21,074 bases of DNA from an uncultured Flavobacteriales bacterium (GTDB taxonomy: Bacteria; Bacteroidota; Bacteroidia; Flavobacteriales_D; Crocinitomicaceae), in the NCBI GenBank assembly GCA_905479845.1, contig CAJQOB010000348.1:1-21074 (forward strand). Reading direction: 5' to 3'. The number at the start of each line of letters is the position of its first letter. The first letter of the stretch is position 1. A program made the translations under genes and the position numbers. A model generated the notes under the pieces. The model was not told where the DNA came from. It saw only the letters and a program-made list of their open reading frames with translations, and made no database searches. Shown piece by piece: positions 14,001 through 20,785 of the stretch.

Positions 14001-14079
14001 TTTGGGCGTTCGAGCGCGCTTTCCGTTTCTTTCTTTTCTTCGTTCCTCTAAAAAGGAAATCCACTGCAATCGCTAACGC
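14001..14079 (+). repeat. Degenerate dispersed intergenic element of flavobacterial type
   Basis: The stretch opens with TTTGGGCGTTCGAGCGCGCT, continues with TTCCG and a pyrimidine-rich middle, and closes with GGAAATCC-ACTGCAATCGCTAACGC. I recall intergenic elements in many flavobacterial genomes with the same start (GGGCGTTC...CGGGCTTTCCG) and end (CAATCCCTAACGC). This would be a degraded copy; the assignment is from memory. TTTCCTTTT near its start and AAAAGGAAA near 14051-14059 form an inverted repeat. The 308-base gap 13993-14300 holds this element, a hairpin at about 14109-14122, the tandem repeat at 14195 and the promoter at 14253. Confidence 0.4.
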
Positions 14080-14194
14080 ACATTCGTTGTACGATTATTA
14101 AATTTTGGAGCACTTCGTGCTTGGACTAGTTCATGGATTCTTCAACTATCCAACGTCGTCGAGAAATCTGATAATCCAACAGCGCAGCGAATCT

Positions 14195-14248
14195 AAAAGG
14201 CGCAAGCCGTATCCAATTATCCAAAAGGCCAAGCCGCGTCCATTACCC
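14195..14248 (+). repeat. Two abutting imperfect direct repeats (28 and 26 bp)
   Basis: Copy 1 (14195-14222) begins AAAAGGCGCAAGCCGTATCC. Copy 2 (14223-14248) begins AAAAGGCCAAGCCGCGTCC. Both continue with related ATTATCC/ATTACCC endings. The copies abut exactly and lie directly upstream of the sigma-54-like promoter at 14253. They are GC-richer than the surroundings, and no credible gene covers them. Confidence 0.55.
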
Positions 14249-14252
14249 GAAC

Positions 14253-14268
14253 TTGGCATGATATTCGT
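14253..14268 (+). promoter_or_regulatory. Sigma-54-like (-24/-12) promoter of the 14301 gene, copy B
   Basis: The site is TTGGCATGATATTCGT: the same TTGGCATGAT-NN-TCGTT pattern as at 13455 and the same GG-N10-GT spacing. The predicted start near 14280 leaves a 21-nt leader before the ATG at 14301, a good position for a working promoter. Confidence 0.5.
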
Positions 14269-14300
14269 TATTTACCAAGTAATCAAGAAATTCAACCAAT

Positions 14301-14726
14301 ATGAAAAGTTTAATACTCGGAATCATGATAGCATCTGTTTCCATCTCATTTGCCCAAAGCGACAATGGATCAACTCATCAATTGAAACAACGTCACAAGG
14401 CCAAGCAAATGATGAAAGTGAATCCGGATGCAATGAAAATCAGCGACAATTCTGAACCAAAACAAGCAAATGTCCAATCACGAAACGAAGTGAAATCTGA
14501 TATTGCACATGGAGTGATTCGCGTGAAGAATGGAACATCATTTATTGATATTCAAACCGATCGCGTACACCGTAGAATGATGCCTGTTGATTTTCCGAAA
14601 GCAATGGCAGTTGACGGACAGGACATTCAATTCAGATACACCGTTTCTGATTTACCACTTCCGAAAAACGGAAAATGCTCAATGGTGATTAACGTATACG
14701 ATGTTGCCGTTGTTAAGAAAAGATAA
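14301..14726 (+). CDS. Small exported protein of unknown function
   Basis: This is a 141-residue protein with a signal peptide (MKSLILGIMIASVSISFA, cut before Gln19). Residues ~20-70 are polar, rich in Lys/Gln/Asn and probably disordered (HQLKQRHKAKQMMKVNPDAMK). Residues ~70-141 look like a small beta domain: HGVIRVKNGTSFIDIQTD, PVDFPKAMAVDGQDIQFRYTV, KCSMVINVYDVAVV. This outline resembles small periplasmic beta-barrel domains often found in Bacteroidota lipoproteins (a V/I-x-Q-T-D strand, then P-V-x-F-P and a V-D-G-Q-x-I-x-F-x-Y strand), but I cannot name a family. A sigma-54-like promoter sits directly upstream. The next gene is convergent and I see no clear terminator between them. Confidence 0.7.
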   Translation: MKSLILGIMIASVSISFAQSDNGSTHQLKQRHKAKQMMKVNPDAMKISDNSEPKQANVQSRNEVKSDIAHGVIRVKNGTSFIDIQTDRVHRRMMPVDFPKAMAVDGQDIQFRYTVSDLPLPKNGKCSMVINVYDVAVVKKR

Positions 14727-14818
14727 TGCCGAGAATCAGAGTAAAGTGAAAGTAATGTAACACCATGCTCAGATCAAACTACAAAACTCTATGAGCTAAT
14801 CGAACTCAAGTGTTTAAG

Positions 14819-17056
14819 TTACAGTAAGCGTTTCAAGTTTTCAAAAGCCCTTGTGTTGAGAGAACTTTGGAACGCTTTTTTGATTTTCTCCTTTTCGTCT
14901 TTGGTCAAGTGCCAAGATAGTGAGATTCGATCTTCTTTCTTTTCACGGAGATTAAATGAAATACAATCGATTGGGAAACTATGCGATTCCTTAGCTACTC
15001 GCATGAGCTCTTCTTGATTGAAATCCTGAACTCTTGGGAAGTTTTTATACATGTTTCCAAAAGGCATGGTTAACTTATCCATGAATGAAAAGTGAGTGTA
15101 AGTCGTGTTTTCTAGAATCTTTTTTGTGTCACGGATTTGAAGAATAATGACTCCTGAAGTATTCTCTTTGATCCAATCGCTCATCACATGTAAGAATTGC
15201 ATGGTTGTTTTCCCTCCGTAGTTATCGCGGATACCCGCATCCATTAATTGAATCTGAGGTTCAGTTGGCATTGTCACCATCGGCATTACCATAGGGAACG
15301 TGGCACTCGCCCTCAGGACACTTGAAAACCGGATGTTTTCAGCTTGTTGTTGACCAAAGAAGCTGAGGAAATCAATGTTTTCATTTGCTAGATCGACATT
15401 TGAATCGGACTCATAATTTCCTGTTAAGAAGTTTAAAGGTTGAGATGACATTAATAGCCTGCGCCCATCATTGATTATGGTAGGGGAGAAGATCATTGTC
15501 GGAATAGTTCCACTTTCTTCGTATTCACGATAGTACCCCAAAGTGTGATCCATCGCGTAATTCGTGTTCTCATGAAGCTGCGACTCAAAAGCAAATCCTC
15601 TATCCTTCGTGTATGTATTACCCTCAAATTGACATTTTTGGTAGCGAATAAAAATGTCATTCGTTGTGGCCATAAACGATAGTTTGTTCAGCATGTCTTT
15701 ACCGATGTTCTTTTGATATCGGTCGTCAGAAAGTGAAGTGATTTGCCCTTTTTGTTGACGTAACAGTAGTTCACGATAGTAGGCAGCTCCCACCATTCCT
15801 CCTGAAGCTCCTGTCATCATCTGTAAATGCAAGTTCAGTTTTCCGTCGAGTTCTTCGTCGCAATTAGCAAGTACGGTCATTGTCCACAGTGCACTTCGTG
15901 AACCTCCTCCAGATGAATTTAAGATTACGAGCTTCGGCTTATCCTCGCCTGTACGTTTCTTCCAGTTTTCTAAGGTTTGAATGTACTGGTTTCTTGTGAC
16001 CTCGTTCAGCGAGTCATTCGTGGAAACCTCTCTAATGTTGGCAATGGTATACGGTTCAGCCTTCGATTTGTCGTAGTCCATGCCATAGGCATAGTTTCGA
16101 TAATTGAAAGCCTCAGTATGATTGCTGAGGAAATCCATGGAAACGATAATTACCAGTAATACTGGAATTGCCCAGTTATTCAACCAAGATTTCAAGGCGC
16201 TGTACAGCATCAAAGTAATTGTAATCAAAAGGACAATACTCATGGCTGCTGGTACTTCCATGAAGTCATGACTACTAAGTAAACCGAGAAGGAAAAAGGC
16301 GCAAATCGTAATGATCTCAAATACTGAAGCGCTAATTCTATTTTTTGCAAAGGTTCTTAAAATCACCCCTCTGTTGAAGTGTTTAATGCTCCGACTTCGG
16401 TGCAGCACAAGTCGTTTACCAATGTAAATGTACCGACGATCCCTTTGGAGTGTGTACTGTCTGTACCAAGATTCCTCCTTGTGCGTAAGAGAAGTGATCA
16501 GTTCTTTTTCGTTCAGTCGTGTTTTTTCTTGTCTTCGCGTTACTGGGAAGAAGTAGAAGAATGAGATGATAAAAAATGCGAGAATTCCTCCAGCACATGC
16601 GAGGTTGTAACCAACGATGTCCCAGGCTCCCGCTAATTCATCTCCAGCTTGGAACACGGACATCTTGTAAATGTAGAACAGTGTGAAAACTACAGGGAGA
16701 ATAGAATTGTTGTAGCTGAACTTCAAAAATGGCTTCGATAAAGTCATTAAAAATGGAAATCGAGGGCCGAGCTTGATGTACGAGTACGTGTTGAACGCCA
16801 TAATAAACCCTCCGTAAGCAAAGCCAAGGAAGAAAAATGACATTGCTGAGACGTTTCCTAAGTATTCGGGAGAGAGAAATAAGTATGGAACTCCAAAGGC
16901 TGATCCAATACTATCATTCACAAATAAGAAGAGAAGAGCCCAGAAAAGCAGGGCGAACATGTTGTGTTTCAGATGGGCAACAATGAGGTGAAATGGAAAG
17001 AAACTCAGGATAAATTCCTTTATTGTCCATTTTTTCTCAGTATTAGTCATACGCAT
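14819..17056 (-). CDS. Membrane-anchored patatin-like phospholipase
   Basis: This is a 745-residue protein. The N-terminal half is a membrane domain with about seven hydrophobic segments (~32-50, 70-92, 112-130, 148-170, 244-262, 268-288, 294-310) and a basic cytosolic loop between the fourth and fifth. Residues ~374-745 form a patatin-like lipase domain: strand KPKLVILNSS, oxyanion loop GGGSRSA (383-389), nucleophile elbow G416-A-S418-G-G, and catalytic Asp606 in LMDAGIRDNYGG (patatins usually have DGG or DGA; here D-A-G). The Ser-Asp dyad appears intact, so acyl-ester hydrolysis of membrane lipids is likely; the substrate is unknown. ATG codons at residues 1 and 3 are both possible starts. 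It is transcribed alone, with a 146-base gap to hutD upstream; no strong promoter box was found. Confidence 0.87.
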   Translation of the reverse strand: MRMTNTEKKWTIKEFILSFFPFHLIVAHLKHNMFALLFWALLFLFVNDSIGSAFGVPYLFLSPEYLGNVSAMSFFFLGFAYGGFIMAFNTYSYIKLGPRFPFLMTLSKPFLKFSYNNSILPVVFTLFYIYKMSVFQAGDELAGAWDIVGYNLACAGGILAFFIISFFYFFPVTRRQEKTRLNEKELITSLTHKEESWYRQYTLQRDRRYIYIGKRLVLHRSRSIKHFNRGVILRTFAKNRISASVFEIITICAFFLLGLLSSHDFMEVPAAMSIVLLITITLMLYSALKSWLNNWAIPVLLVIIVSMDFLSNHTEAFNYRNYAYGMDYDKSKAEPYTIANIREVSTNDSLNEVTRNQYIQTLENWKKRTGEDKPKLVILNSSGGGSRSALWTMTVLANCDEELDGKLNLHLQMMTGASGGMVGAAYYRELLLRQQKGQITSLSDDRYQKNIGKDMLNKLSFMATTNDIFIRYQKCQFEGNTYTKDRGFAFESQLHENTNYAMDHTLGYYREYEESGTIPTMIFSPTIINDGRRLLMSSQPLNFLTGNYESDSNVDLANENIDFLSFFGQQQAENIRFSSVLRASATFPMVMPMVTMPTEPQIQLMDAGIRDNYGGKTTMQFLHVMSDWIKENTSGVIILQIRDTKKILENTTYTHFSFMDKLTMPFGNMYKNFPRVQDFNQEELMRVAKESHSFPIDCISFNLREKKEDRISLSWHLTKDEKEKIKKAFQSSLNTRAFENLKRLL

Positions 17057-17202
17057 CTAGTAATAGTAATATAAGTTGTGAGGAGATTTTATAAAATCGA
17101 ACTTATACGAATAGAACGAAAGATAACGAAAAAGGTAAGTAGATTGAGCTATTTTTTGAGAACTTAATTCGATTCTGAAACTTTTTTAGAAATTACGCTA
17201 AT

Positions 17203-17742
17203 TTACAGGGTAACTTCAATCATTATAGCATCTTCCATCACTTCTAAATTGACAGGTTTGTCGAGTACAACACTGCTGTCCTTTTCGACAATTTCTCCAT
17301 CTATTGTTATCGAGCCTTCTTTGAGATAAAGAAAAACCAAGGTGTCAACAAGATCCAGTTTTCCTTTCATGCCTTTAACCAATGGGATCGATTGCACTCT
17401 AACAAATGCATCATTTTTACACATCACGTTAAAGTTGATGGATGTTCCAGTGCATTTGGTGTTCCAGTCTCCAGAAAAAGTATCTCGCTGAAAGGTTTTC
17501 AAGTCTGCAGTGTGCTCGTTTTCGTGTTCGAGCAATTGTGTTCCCTCCATTACCATCAATGTCCTAGTTACTCCTTCAAGCTTTGTAAACACGGTTGGTG
17601 AGCTTTCGACAGTCGCAAGACTAATTCTCATATCGAAATCTCCTGTAATGAAAGAGCTTCCTTCCGGATAGATAAATAATTCTGATGTTGTCCCACCAGA
17701 CCACTTAGTGGTGGTTCTGTCTTCTTTTCTGATGATCTTCAA
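17203..17742 (-). CDS. hutD: HutD family protein
   Basis: This is a 179-residue cupin-like HutD family protein, found in histidine-utilisation operons. Its biochemical role is not settled; in Pseudomonas it has been proposed to limit hut expression. Family features are W14-S-G-G-T-T-S-E-L near the N-terminus (usual W-x-N-G-G-x-T-x-E), ISLATVESSPTVFTKLEGVTRTLMVMEG (usual S-x-A-x-I-x-x-x-G-P-F-S-x-F-x-G-x-x-R), and two halves of beta strands. The start codon is TTG (17740-17742), two bases after the hutF stop. The next in-frame ATG is at residue 38 and would remove the WxGG motif, so TTG is the credible start. It is last in the hutG-hutF-hutD operon. No terminator is obvious downstream. Confidence 0.88.
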   Translation of the reverse strand: MKIIRKEDRTTTKWSGGTTSELFIYPEGSSFITGDFDMRISLATVESSPTVFTKLEGVTRTLMVMEGTQLLEHENEHTADLKTFQRDTFSGDWNTKCTGTSINFNVMCKNDAFVRVQSIPLVKGMKGKLDLVDTLVFLYLKEGSITIDGEIVEKDSSVVLDKPVNLEVMEDAIMIEVTL

Positions 17743-17743
17743 A

Positions 17744-19117
17744 CTAACGGTTTTTTAATTCGTTCAAAGTCGCAATGAAATCCGATTGAATTTTCTCGTA
17801 ACCAGAACATTTTCCAGATTCCATGTACACTCCATTTGCAATTGTTCCTTGTTGCTGAACAGCGTCCGAAGTGTAAATTATTGTAGACGCTAAATTGTCA
17901 TCAGAGCACGTTGAGAGAAGGGGAGATTTGCGTTCTAAAACAGACACATTCAATATTGATCCAACCTTAAAATAGTCTGAGTTAAAATCATTCATTGCTT
18001 TACGTCCCGCTGCAGTTGCCATCTGGATTGCAAATTCACCGCTGTTTCCTGTCTGGTCAGATGTAAAAGTATTTCGCTTATGGGTAATCAAGCGTTGACC
18101 ATAGTCCAGAATTCGCAATTCTTCAAGTGGATTTAAACCAACATGACTGTCCGTTCCAATGCTCCAGTTTCCATCATATGATTGGAAGTCACGCAAAGGA
18201 AAAATTCCATCTCCTAAATTACCTTCTGTACTTGGGCAGATAACAACGTTTGCCTTACTTTGTGCTATACCTTGTGTTTCACTGTCTGTTAAGTGAGTTG
18301 CATGTACTAAATGAAAACGGTCGTTCATGTCAACATTATCTAACATCCATTCAACAGGTCTCTTTTTCAAATATGCGATTGAGTCTTCTATTTCTTTAAG
18401 TTGTTCTGAGATATGAATATGAAATGGGATGTCTTGAGGTCCTGATTTTGCAATTTCCGCAATATCCTTGGGTTCAACACCACGCATGGAGTGTATTCCA
18501 ATACCAATATTTGCATGTTCGTAGTTAGAACAAGCATCAGAACTTGACTCAAGCAAGCGTAAATAACTATCAATGTCTGGTGAAATGAAGCGTTTTTGTC
18601 CTTCTGTTGGTGCTTTTCCAAATCCTCCTTTCTGATAGAAGATAGGTACAAGCGTAATTCCTATTCCAGCACTTTTCGCTCCAGCAATCATTCGACTTCC
18701 CATTTCCGCTAGGTTGTGGTAGTGTTCGCCGTTTTTGTCGTGATGAACGTAATGAAATTCAGCAACGTTAGTATAACCGTGTCTCAGCATTTCGGCGTAA
18801 AGCATCGCTGCAATACTCTCCATTTGATCAGGATTTACACTCAAAGCTAGTTTGTACATCGCATCGCGCCATGACCAAAAATCATCAGATGTGTGCGAGA
18901 TGTTGTGCACTTCAGCAAGCCCAGCCATGGCGTATTGAAATCCATGTGAGTGCGCATTTTGAAATCCTGGAATGGCTAAACCTGTAATGTGAGTGGCATT
19001 ATTTGCAGAGTTTGCACTTTCAATCGAAGTAATTCTACCTTCCGCATTAGTTGTGATAAGTTGATTCGATTTCCAACCATCGTTTTGTAATATCTTATCG
19101 AAGAAAAACTGTCCCAT
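17744..19117 (-). CDS. hutF: Formimidoylglutamate deiminase (N-formimino-L-glutamate iminohydrolase)
   Basis: HutF hydrolyses N-formimino-L-glutamate to N-formyl-L-glutamate and ammonia in histidine degradation. This is a 457-residue amidohydrolase-superfamily enzyme. Metal ligands are His56 and His58 (NAHSHGFQ), His235 (FHIHISEQ) and Asp323 (GTDSHVG). Catalytic or substrate residues Glu238, His272, His209 and Arg212 lie at a constant +3 offset from those I recall for the Pseudomonas aeruginosa enzyme. Gln61 and Arg84 (FWSWRDAMY) also fit, so the enzyme looks fully active. Its ATG overlaps the hutG stop by one base (TAATG), and hutD follows at once. This is the five-step route (HutF then HutG), not direct formiminoglutamase. 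Confidence 0.95.
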   Translation of the reverse strand: MGQFFFDKILQNDGWKSNQLITTNAEGRITSIESANSANNATHITGLAIPGFQNAHSHGFQYAMAGLAEVHNISHTSDDFWSWRDAMYKLALSVNPDQMESIAAMLYAEMLRHGYTNVAEFHYVHHDKNGEHYHNLAEMGSRMIAGAKSAGIGITLVPIFYQKGGFGKAPTEGQKRFISPDIDSYLRLLESSSDACSNYEHANIGIGIHSMRGVEPKDIAEIAKSGPQDIPFHIHISEQLKEIEDSIAYLKKRPVEWMLDNVDMNDRFHLVHATHLTDSETQGIAQSKANVVICPSTEGNLGDGIFPLRDFQSYDGNWSIGTDSHVGLNPLEELRILDYGQRLITHKRNTFTSDQTGNSGEFAIQMATAAGRKAMNDFNSDYFKVGSILNVSVLERKSPLLSTCSDDNLASTIIYTSDAVQQQGTIANGVYMESGKCSGYEKIQSDFIATLNELKNR

Positions 19118-19926
19118 TAAAGTCGTTCAATTTCAGTTATCAAATTATTGAAGGTGCGTTTCAAAACCTCTCGCATTTTATTTGCTCGATTTTCATCAAA
19201 CTCCACTTCTTCGTCATTCATGTATAAGATCTTATTCATTTCAAGTTGTAAAGCATGAATGTTGTTCTCAGGTTTGCCAAAGTACCTTGTGATATGACCG
19301 CCTTTAAATGGTGAGTTATGATTTACTCCGTAAGATCCAGAAGTCAATCCACTCATGGCAGCTTGAATTAATTTGGAGTCGGCAGTGGTTTCGTCGTTGT
19401 TTCCAAGAATCATATCAGGGAAGACATCTTTACGAATCGTAGGTACCAAGTGTCGAATAGAATGTGCATCCCATAAAAGTGCTTTTCCGAAATCGGTAAC
19501 GCGTTGACCCAGTAACTCCTGAACTTTTGAATAATATGGCCAGTAATACTGTTTTAAGCGACGCTCCACTTCGGTTTGATTTGGAATGTGCTCTTCCGAT
19601 TTGTAGATGTCTTTTCCAAAGAAATCAGTGCTCGTTGTAAGACCAGTGATGATTCTACCATCTGTGTATAATGGTGCGCTTTCAGGATCTCTATTTAAAT
19701 CAATTACCCATCGACTATATTTCGCATAAATAATGGTGATTCCCATTTCTGATGCGAAATTGTATAGGTCGTGCACGAACCAATCTGTATCATCAGGAGC
19801 GGCAGCCATCTCTGGTACATAGTCCTTGATGACTTCGATAGGGAAGTCTGTACCACAATGTGGAACGCTTAATATAATTGGAACTTTAGGTCCTTTTGGT
19901 TCTATAATGTGGAATGGTAATGACAT
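19117..19926 (-). CDS. hutG: N-formylglutamate deformylase/amidohydrolase
   Basis: This 269-residue enzyme hydrolyses N-formyl-L-glutamate to glutamate and formate, the last step of the five-step histidine pathway. N-formylglutamate amidohydrolase family motifs are visible: SVPHCGTDFP (His23), DDTDWFVHDLY (Asp46, Asp48), YSRWVIDLNRDPESAPLY (residues 70-87), TTSTDFFG, LLWDAHSIRHLVP (Asp153, His155), FKGGHITRYFG (His211) and LQLEMN (Glu229). Length is normal. It is the first gene of the operon: ATG at 19924-19926, with a TAATTTTG box 16 bases upstream. hutH, hutU and hutI, needed to make its substrate from histidine, are not in this window and must lie elsewhere if the pathway is complete. Confidence 0.94.
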   Translation of the reverse strand: MSLPFHIIEPKGPKVPIILSVPHCGTDFPIEVIKDYVPEMAAAPDDTDWFVHDLYNFASEMGITIIYAKYSRWVIDLNRDPESAPLYTDGRIITGLTTSTDFFGKDIYKSEEHIPNQTEVERRLKQYYWPYYSKVQELLGQRVTDFGKALLWDAHSIRHLVPTIRKDVFPDMILGNNDETTADSKLIQAAMSGLTSGSYGVNHNSPFKGGHITRYFGKPENNIHALQLEMNKILYMNDEEVEFDENRANKMREVLKRTFNNLITEIERL

Positions 19927-19942
19927 AAGTTATGTTTTGTCA

Positions 19943-19950
19943 CAAAATTA
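19943..19950 (-). promoter_or_regulatory. -7 box (TAATTTTG) of the hut operon
   Basis: The minus strand reads TAATTTTG, a full TAnnTTTG match, 16 bases before the hutG ATG. No TTG is found at the -33 position, which would suit a promoter that needs an activator. Confidence 0.5.
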
Positions 19951-19967
19951 GCATTGTTTGATTACTT

Positions 19968-20017
19968 GTCGACTTTATTAATTCAGCTGTTTTTGATTGA
20001 GGAGCTATTAAGTCGAC
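19968..20017. repeat. Inverted repeat GTCGACTT / AAGTCGAC between the thioesterase gene and hutG
   Basis: The arms lie at 19968-19975 and 20010-20017, perfect over 8 bp, 34 bases apart, each containing the palindrome GTCGAC. It sits just after the thioesterase stop and just upstream of the hut -7 box, so it could be a two-site operator for hut control or a weak terminator. No T run follows it. Confidence 0.4.
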
Positions 20018-20019
20018 CA

Positions 20020-20439
20020 TTATTTTTGTTCATGAGGCTGAACAAGTTTTACGAATGAATTTGGGGGCGGGGTTGGACGCATGGTTCCCTTTGCCACAAA
20101 AACGAGTGTCGTTTGAGCGGTTGATATAATTTTACCGTCTTCATTTAATATAGTATAGTCAAATTCAAGTCGTGCTCCTTTCATTTCGACCATTCTTGTT
20201 TGAATTCTTAATGCATCATCGTACTTCGCGGGTGATTTATATTTGATTGATAGTTCTGCAACTGGTAACATAAATCCTTGTTCTTCTATATGTTTGTAGC
20301 TCACACCAAGATGACGTAGTGTTTCGACACGGCTAACCTCAAAATATTGTGCGTAATTTCCATGGTAACAATATCCCATTTGATCCGTTTCACTGTAACG
20401 GACTCTTAAGGTGATTTCGTGCTTAAAGTCAATTTTCAT
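20020..20439 (-). CDS. YbgC/FadM-type acyl-CoA thioesterase
   Basis: This is a 139-residue single-hotdog-fold thioesterase of the 4-hydroxybenzoyl-CoA thioesterase/YbgC family. The signature R-Y-S-E-T-D19-Q-M-G-Y-C-Y-H-G-N-Y holds the catalytic Asp19, followed by the long central helix (YFEVSRVETLRHLG) and strands LPVAELSIKYKSPAKYDD, ARLEFDYTIL and TAQTTLVFVAK. It hydrolyses acyl-CoA thioesters in the cytoplasm; chain-length preference cannot be read from sequence. In E. coli YbgC belongs with the Tol-Pal genes, but here no tol gene is near. It is divergent from dnaA, a pairing I recall as common in flavobacteria. The ATG at 20437-20439 is immediately preceded on its strand by a near-consensus DnaA box. 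Confidence 0.92.
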   Translation of the reverse strand: MKIDFKHEITLRVRYSETDQMGYCYHGNYAQYFEVSRVETLRHLGVSYKHIEEQGFMLPVAELSIKYKSPAKYDDALRIQTRMVEMKGARLEFDYTILNEDGKIISTAQTTLVFVAKGTMRPTPPPNSFVKLVQPHEQK

Positions 20440-20785
20440 TGTTGATAAGTATCGATGTCAAAAAAGTTTCTTCCTTTCGATCGAAAGTTACGTATAAATG
20501 TGTACTTTCATGTCATATCAAGAAGTACATAAGTCTAACTAGCTGTAACTACCTTGTTTTCTAATTTATTAGGCAGATTGTGTTGTTGGAGTGCTTGAAT
20601 TATAGGAGGTAGTGTTAAAATTTTAAGAAGCAAAACTTTTTTAAAAATCAACCCCTAAACGACTTTTTTTTAAACTTTTTTATGTGAATATTTGTCATCG
20701 ACGGAAACGGGCTACCAAGCTGCTCGATACAGTGCCAATTTTTGCCGATGAACAACAATTACGAAACGAATAATTAACAAATAAC
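20440..20785. promoter_or_regulatory. Thioesterase-dnaA intergenic region; possible oriC/DnaA control region
   Basis: This is a 346-base gap without a credible gene. Two 8-of-9 matches to the DnaA box TTATNCACA are present on the minus strand: TTATCAACA (20440-20448) and ATATTCACA (20683-20691). Between them is an AT-rich stretch (about 20611-20683) with a TTAAAATTTTAA palindrome (20615-20626) and two copies of AAACTTTTTTA (20633-20643 and 20672-20682). Other dyads are CTTTCGATCGAAAG (20474-20487) and TGTACTT/AAGTACA (20501-20507/20523-20529). Two imperfect boxes are too few to call an origin with confidence. Confidence 0.35.
20687..20694 (+). promoter_or_regulatory. Candidate -7 box of dnaA overlapping a DnaA-box-like site
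   Basis: AATATTTG matches seven of eight bases of TAnnTTTG and lies 92 bases before the dnaA ATG. It shares five bases with the DnaA-box-like site at 20683-20691, the arrangement expected for autorepression. The -33 region is only a T run, so support is weak. Confidence 0.3.

Noticed and set aside
14109..14122. Short hairpin AGCAC-TTCG-TGCT type as a terminator
   Set aside because: It is followed by TTGGAC with no T run; probably part of the degenerate repeat-rich gap.
13349..14300. tRNA, CRISPR or transposase remnants in the gene-poor stretch
   Set aside because: No cloverleaf-like sequence, no regularly spaced repeats and no transposase motifs were found.
14105..14455. 116-residue plus-strand ORF
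   Set aside because: It spans the tandem repeats and promoter and overlaps the signal-peptide gene at 14301 in another frame; its composition is not protein-like.
20717..20736. TTGGCAC on the minus strand in the dnaA leader as a sigma-54 site
   Set aside because: GG-N10 is followed by AG, and the site is about 270 bases from the only gene it could serve.
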